Assembly (NCBI GenBank): GCA_030690405.1
Contig: JAUYGU010000044.1
Location: forward strand, 1 to 45,504
Source: Dehalococcoidia bacterium
GTDB lineage: Bacteria > Chloroflexota > Dehalococcoidia > SM23-28-2 > RBG-16-64-32
Length of the DNA stretch: 45,504 nt
Direction: 5' to 3'
Below, one piece after another: positions 41,375-45,504 of this stretch. Within the stretch, counting starts at the first letter, position 1; each line of letters begins with the position of its first letter. The notes under the pieces were generated by a model. It was not told the DNA's origin. It saw only the letters and a program-made list of their open reading frames with translations, and searched no databases. The translations under genes and the position numbers were made by a program.

Positions 41375-42970
41375 CTACTTGCGCCGCGCTATGCGCTGCG
41401 ACGGCAGGTGGCGTGGTGACTGCCTGCCGCGCTGGGCGCCAGATGGCCACTCGCCGGGCGGCGACCGGGGAGGGGCAGGTGCACTCATCGATGCAGTGCG
41501 CCGCGCCCGCGTCGTCTCTTCCGCAGCCGGAGCGCTCTCTTGTGTCGAGAGGACGGAGCGCAGGTAGCCCAGCACCTCGCCGTCCATGATGTCGCACAGG
41601 CCGGCGCACTTCCCCTGGAGCAACGGCAGAAGCTGCTGGAGGCGCGTGTCGCCGCGGCCCCGGATGATGAGGTGCGCTGCGTGCGACGTGAGCCGCGCGA
41701 CCTGCTTGTCGCAGGCGCGTTCGATCTGAGCGATGACCTCCTTGACGCGCCCGGTGGGCGGTGCCTGGTCGAGAGAGAGATGGCAGTTGGGGCAACCACC
41801 CTCGGCCGCGGCGGCATCCTCGGCCCCGGCGCTGGAGGGACAACCGGAGGCCTCTGCCAGCAGCTCTTCGAACGCGGCGATGGCGCCAAACCCCATCGGT
41901 GGTCCGAGAACGGCGAGGGTGTTGAGCCTGCGAAGCGCCTCCGCGTGGGCGCGCTCCTCGAAGAGGGCGGCGTGGAGACGGCCCATCTCCGTCCAGTGCC
42001 GGGTGTGCTGTTCCCCGTAGGCGCAGATGTACCGCCGGCGGAAGCGCTCCAGCGCCGCCCTGGCCAGGGGGAACCGCTGCGGCTCCGTGGCCAGGGCGGC
42101 GAAGGTGAGCTCTTCGGCCAGAAGCGAGCGGTCAGCGGCGAGCTCTTCCCATTGAGCCGGCACTTGGGCCCAGGAGAGGAAGCGGCGCATGGCGAGGAGC
42201 TCCGCCGCCTCGTCGGAGTTCTGCTGGAGTGAGCGAAGGAGGTAGATCTCCTCCATGAGCGGCTGCTTGTTCAGGTAGAGCCGTTCAGCGCAGGCGAGGA
42301 GCTCCTGCCGTCCCGCGGCTGAGGTCAGTTCCATGACGTTCGCGATCGCGGCGTCGGCTTCCGCGGCGTCGTGGCCGAGGTGTGCGCTGCCGGAGACCTC
42401 CAGCAGATTGCGGAGCTCCCCCAGGCGTTCGCCCGTCGCGGGCTTGGCTGGACCCGGAGCGCCCAGGGCGATGGCGATGGCGTTCAGGTAGTCGGACAGC
42501 GCTTGCGAGACGAGCAGATCTCTGGCCAGAGCGGCCAGCCGCGCTCTGCCGCCCGCGAATATCTCCTCCGCGGTGACCTGAAGGGGCGCGCGGGCGTAGA
42601 GTCGGCCCTGCCGGAGCGCCTCCAGGTCGTCGGATGTGAGCGGCAGGGCGGCGTGTCTGGCCGGCTTCGACGCGCGGGACCGCGGCGAGCCTACGCTTGG
42701 GAGCGGGCGTGCGGGGGCGCTGATCACGACGCCTTCCGGGGGGACGAGGTGGTCTTCGGGCGGCTCGGCGAGGATGAGTATGCGGAACTCCTCGCCGCCG
42801 GCGGGGTCCAGGCTGTTTGCAGAGCCCTCAAACTTCGGGAGAAGGATCGCCCGGCCCCGCCGTGTTCGCCCCGAGTGGTCGGCGAGCTTCAGCGGGAGGC
42901 TGATCGGCTGAGCCGTCCCTTCTTGCCCGGCGGTCGCGGGCGCGGCGGTGTCGGCGAAGCTTCGTGACAT
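41375..42970 (-). CDS. Conserved hypothetical, tandem paralogue B (CPxC, helical)
   Basis: A 531-residue protein from ATG 42970 (MSRSFAD). Same layout as paralogue A with clear similarity in the middle: LTFAALATEPQR, RFRRRYICAYGEQHTRHWTEMGRLHAAL, LRRLNTLAVLGPP, CPNCHLSLDQAPP. It lies 142 bp upstream of paralogue A in the same direction, a tandem duplication that has diverged strongly. Both begin with a HSGR..RG...LP segment. No function can be assigned. Confidence 0.65.
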   Translation of the reverse strand: MSRSFADTAAPATAGQEGTAQPISLPLKLADHSGRTRRGRAILLPKFEGSANSLDPAGGEEFRILILAEPPEDHLVPPEGVVISAPARPLPSVGSPRSRASKPARHAALPLTSDDLEALRQGRLYARAPLQVTAEEIFAGGRARLAALARDLLVSQALSDYLNAIAIALGAPGPAKPATGERLGELRNLLEVSGSAHLGHDAAEADAAIANVMELTSAAGRQELLACAERLYLNKQPLMEEIYLLRSLQQNSDEAAELLAMRRFLSWAQVPAQWEELAADRSLLAEELTFAALATEPQRFPLARAALERFRRRYICAYGEQHTRHWTEMGRLHAALFEERAHAEALRRLNTLAVLGPPMGFGAIAAFEELLAEASGCPSSAGAEDAAAAEGGCPNCHLSLDQAPPTGRVKEVIAQIERACDKQVARLTSHAAHLIIRGRGDTRLQQLLPLLQGKCAGLCDIMDGEVLGYLRSVLSTQESAPAAEETTRARRTASMSAPAPPRSPPGEWPSGAQRGRQSPRHLPSQRIARRK

Positions 42971-43332
42971 GCCGCTCACCCTAGCGGGCGTCACGTGGGA
43001 CGCCCCGCGGAATACTCGGGGCAATGTCTGCGCGTATGGTTATTGCGCACCGGGACCCCCTCGGCGATTACATTGCCTGCATTGTGTCTGACCGCCATAA
43101 GCACAACCTGTCGCACCAGTCGACATGAATTTCCCAAATGCACGTGAAGGGTAACGGGAGATTCGGGCGCTGGCTGCGCTCAGATGGCCCGGTTCACCGT
43201 CGCGGCCGGCGCCTCCCGCCGGAGCAGGCCGGGAGGCTGCGCACGCGCGTCTCCGAAGACGGGCCGATGTGACGTGACCGCTAATAGTAGCACCGTCCGG
43301 CGCAATGTCAAGGCCGGCGCGGGCGAGAACTA
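42971..43332. other. Non-coding stretch with inverted repeat
   Basis: 362 bp between the paralogue B start and the end of the cysteine desulfurase gene. It contains an 8-bp perfect inverted repeat GCCTCCCG/CGGGAGGC (43211-43218 and 43230-43237) with an 11-base loop, but no T-tract on either strand. It must hold the promoter for paralogue B. No gene is convincing. Confidence 0.45.
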
Positions 43333-44526
43333 CTACTTGGGGGACGCGGCGCCGCGGCTCTGCGCGCGCGACTGCGCCACGACCTGCGGCAGCACGGACA
43401 GCAGGTAGTCCACCTCTTCGTTTGTGTTGTTCGGCCCGACCGTCAGGCGCAGGGCGGCCACCGCCCGCGTGAGCGGCATCCCCATCGCCATCAGCACGTG
43501 CGATGGCTCCCAGGTGGCGGAGGTGCAGGCGCTGCCCGCGCTGGCGGCGATCCCCAGCCTGTCCAGCGCCGCCAGCATCTGGTCGGACTCCGCGCCCTCA
43601 AAGCTGAAGTGGGCGTTGTTCGGCAGCCGTTCCCTTCGATGGCCGTTCAGCGTGGCCGCCGGTACAGCGGCCGGAACGCCCTCCAGGATGCGGTCCCTGA
43701 GACGCCGGCAGGACCGCGTGTACTCCGCGCGGTCCTCCTGGGCCAGGCGGAGCGCCGTGGCGGTGCCCACTATCCCCGCGACGTTCTCCGTCCCGGCGCG
43801 GCGCTGGCGCTCCTGGCCGCCGCCGCTCTGGAGGGCGAGGAACGGGGTGCCGCTGCGGAGGTACATGACGCCCACGCCCTTGGGCCCGTAGAACTTGTGC
43901 GATGACAGGCTCAGCAGGTCTACGCCCAGCCTCTCCACGTCCAGGTCCAGCGAGTTGGCCGCCTGCACGGCGTCCGTGTGAACGGGGATACGGCGCCGCA
44001 TCTCCCGGGCCCGCTCGCGGACCGCCGCCGCTACCGCGGCCACGGGGTTGATCGTGCCGACCTCGTTGTTCGCCAGCATCAGGCTCACCAGCACCGTGCG
44101 TTCGCTGACCGCTTCGGCGACGGCCTGCGGGCTGACCATGCCCGTGGCGTCGACGGGGAGGAAGGTGGTCTCGAAGCCGAACCGCGACAGGTACTCGCAG
44201 GAGTGGAGGACCGCGTGGTGCTCCGACGCGACGGTTACGATGTGGTCGCCGAGCCCGGCCAGCTTCTGGGCGAAGGCGACGCCCTTGATCGCCAGGTTGA
44301 TGGATTCCGTGCCCGCGCCCGTGAACACGACCTCGCGGGGCCGGCAGGCCAGCACCTCCGCCGCCGTCCGGCGCGCCTCGTCGACGGCGCGCGCCGCCTG
44401 GCGACCGAGCGTGTAGGCGCCGGACGGGTTCCCGAAGCGGTCTCGCAGGTAAGGCAGCATCGCCTCGAGGGCGTCGGGGTGGAGGGGAGTGGTGGCGGCG
44501 TGGTCGAAGTAGACGGTGCGCTTCAT
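43333..44526 (-). CDS. iscS: Cysteine desulfurase (NifS/IscS family)
   Basis: A 397-residue class V aminotransferase-fold enzyme using PLP. Lys211 in SLSSHKFYGPKG binds PLP; Cys334 in SAGSACTSATWEPSHVL is the persulfide-forming residue in a group I loop. YFDHAATTPL and NNEVGTINP are family hallmarks. It frees sulfur from cysteine for Fe-S clusters and tRNA thiolation; relatives also release selenium. The window has three putative selenoproteins, but no sel genes, so a selenium role is only a possibility. ATG 44526. Confidence 0.95.
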   Translation of the reverse strand: MKRTVYFDHAATTPLHPDALEAMLPYLRDRFGNPSGAYTLGRQAARAVDEARRTAAEVLACRPREVVFTGAGTESINLAIKGVAFAQKLAGLGDHIVTVASEHHAVLHSCEYLSRFGFETTFLPVDATGMVSPQAVAEAVSERTVLVSLMLANNEVGTINPVAAVAAAVRERAREMRRRIPVHTDAVQAANSLDLDVERLGVDLLSLSSHKFYGPKGVGVMYLRSGTPFLALQSGGGQERQRRAGTENVAGIVGTATALRLAQEDRAEYTRSCRRLRDRILEGVPAAVPAATLNGHRRERLPNNAHFSFEGAESDQMLAALDRLGIAASAGSACTSATWEPSHVLMAMGMPLTRAVAALRLTVGPNNTNEEVDYLLSVLPQVVAQSRAQSRGAASPK

Positions 44527-44642
44527 GGGCGGCCCTGGGGCATACGGGGGTGGGGTATCACACTCAGCTTAGCCCCCGCTCGCTTGGTCTGTCAACGAAT
44601 AGGCGGCACCGGCGTCAGAGCTCAGTGCTCGACTGCCAATCC

Positions 44643-45134
44643 TTACTCGAACGTCCAGCGGGTGAGGCTGCCCGTGTCGTCGTCCGTATCCTCTAGAATT
44701 CCGAAGGCGACGGTCGGGCGCACCGTGTAGATGGCCTGAGAGTTCTCCATATCCCAGTTGTGCCAGTCGTATTTCAAATCGTAGGTCTCGATGAAGCGGG
44801 CCCACTGCTCGCGGTCCTTGACCTCCTCCGCGTTCCCCTCCACGATCACCGTCTCTTCTCCTGGTTCGATATGTACGACGCAGCGCGGGTTCGCGGCGAG
44901 GTTGCGAACCTTCCGCGACGTGGGGCTTGTACAGAAGTGGAACGCACTGTCCATCCAGATGCCCCAGACCGGCATCACGTGCGGGCGCCCGTCCGGCGAT
45001 ACCGTGGCGATGAAGTAGGTATGCGCCTTCGTCAACCGCTCGGCCGCCCAGCTCCATGGCATGGGCCCTGTCCCCTTCGTCGCGTACTCCCCGTACCCCG
45101 GCATATACGGCCTGCCGGTCCTGGGCGCGTTCAT
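44643..45134 (-). CDS. Pyridoxamine 5'-phosphate oxidase-like flavin/F420 protein
   Basis: A 163-residue PNPOx-like split-barrel protein: AHTYFIATVSPDGRPHVMPVWGIWMDSAF, CTSPTSRKVRNLAANPRCVVHIEPGEETVIVEGNAEEV. These are the FMN/F420-binding strands of the family. A single short domain without further motifs; members include F420-dependent reductases and haem-binding proteins. ATG 45134. Cytoplasmic. Substrate unknown. Confidence 0.85.
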   Translation of the reverse strand: MNAPRTGRPYMPGYGEYATKGTGPMPWSWAAERLTKAHTYFIATVSPDGRPHVMPVWGIWMDSAFHFCTSPTSRKVRNLAANPRCVVHIEPGEETVIVEGNAEEVKDREQWARFIETYDLKYDWHNWDMENSQAIYTVRPTVAFGILEDTDDDTGSLTRWTFE

Positions 45135-45157
45135 GTCGGCCTCCTCGTCCTTCAGCC

Positions 45158-45504
45158 TCAGTCCATCCCCTCGCGGAAGCGCCAGTAGTCGACGGCGCGG
45201 CGCAGCGCCTTCGCGGCTGGCTGGAAGTCCGTGAACGCCGCGATGTTTCGCTCCAGCAGCTGCGACCGGATCATCGCCGATACGTCCTCCAGGTGCCCCG
45301 GGTGGGCGATGGCGAGGAACGGCTTCGGCGACCGCTCTCTGTGGGCGGAGAGGATCTCCAGCAGGGAGTCCAGGATGGCGGGGTTCTCCCGCATGCGGCG
45401 GGCCAGGAAGCCCGCGCCCACCTCCATGGCGATGGCGTCCACGTTCTGGTCCTCGTTCAGTATCTCCAGCAGCTTCTGGAGGTTCTGGGGGAGGAACCCC
45501 ATGC
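45158..45504 (-). CDS. C-terminal end of an ADP-forming acyl-CoA synthetase-like protein (cut by window edge)
   Basis: 115 residues at the right edge: KLLEILNEDQNVDAIAMEVGAGF, PFLAIAHPGHLEDVSAMIRSQLLERNIAAFTDFQPAAKALRRAVDYWRFREGMD. The ending 'P.f.....AakAL.rl..Y..fr' is that of the flavodoxin-like succinyl-CoA-synthetase domain of ADP-forming acyl-CoA synthetases. The frame continues off the edge, so the apparent Met at 45502 need not be the start. Assignment is based on this C-terminal part only. Confidence 0.6.
   Translation of the reverse strand, partial: MGFLPQNLQKLLEILNEDQNVDAIAMEVGAGFLARRMRENPAILDSLLEILSAHRERSPKPFLAIAHPGHLEDVSAMIRSQLLERNIAAFTDFQPAAKALRRAVDYWRFREGMD

Noticed and set aside
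43211..43237. 8-bp inverted repeat as rho-independent terminator
   Set aside because: No run of T follows on either strand.
43333..44526. Cysteine desulfurase as a dedicated selenium-delivery enzyme
   Set aside because: Motifs are those of a general NifS/IscS enzyme and no sel gene is adjacent; a selenium link would be speculation.

Overview
The window reads as one end-to-end stretch of a high-GC bacterial chromosome, probably Chloroflexota (Dehalococcoidia-like). That placement is an inference from gene style: a haem-c maturation operon with a CxxxY-type CcmE, many short-anchor lipoproteins, a class F-like sortase, and Mfd/Pth/NifS neighbours. It has not been tested phylogenetically. No insertion sequence, phage or CRISPR array is visible.

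Left part (1-7365): a divergent copper locus. Leftward run csoR and a copper P-type ATPase cut by the window edge. Rightward runs a twelve-gene operon: methyltransferase, SHOCT protein, a CCxHH membrane protein, a lipoprotein, a CCGN/DCNH protein, an A-type Fe-S-like protein, two cupredoxin lipoproteins, a membrane-anchored Rieske protein, a mini YHS protein, a DUF1573 lipoprotein and a CxxC redoxin. A TACT-N7-AGTA site of the CsoR/RcnR kind overlaps its promoter.

Centre (7633-27036): three operons and two smaller units. The rightward ccm operon (7708-16532) encodes CcmE, F, H, I-like, A, B, C, a VKOR protein, a CcmD-like peptide and a redoxin in the CcmG position. A leftward nine-gene operon (21243-16579) encodes an HMA-like protein, a YHS protein, MauE, a thioredoxin-like protein, CcdA, a second redoxin, a small membrane protein and Lgt. 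Next come a two-component system, a cupredoxin, a sortase, and a rightward unit (25165-27036) ending in a DUF1573 lipoprotein and a third redoxin. These three redoxins each carry one in-frame TGA exactly where the paralogue at 6736 has the first Cys of CxxC. I read them as UxxC selenoproteins. A short hairpin begins 14 nt after each UGA.

The same three operons, plus the cupredoxin and sortase genes, are each preceded by four TCAG-type half-sites repeated at exactly 11 bp, with a candidate -10 box exactly 10 bp beyond the array. This is the geometry known for PhoB/OmpR-type response regulators. The response regulator at 22818-23507 is the obvious candidate. The locus therefore looks like one regulon coupling copper proteins, cytochrome c maturation and selenocysteine-based extracytoplasmic thiol chemistry.

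Region 27046-27862 holds decayed copies of the Rieske and methyltransferase genes, so part of the left-hand operon was duplicated and lost. It is followed by an FtsX-type ABC exporter (27958-31095) whose ATPase is fused to a YHS metal domain and whose promoter carries a second CsoR-like site.

Right part (31161-45504): tRNA-Pro(GGG) beside a degenerate tRNA and a tRNA relic, then housekeeping and hypothetical genes: a membrane protein, mfd, pth, an output-less sensor and its full-length GGDEF/HD-GYP paralogue, two tandem paralogues of unknown function, a cysteine desulfurase, a PNPOx-like protein and the end of a probable acyl-CoA synthetase.
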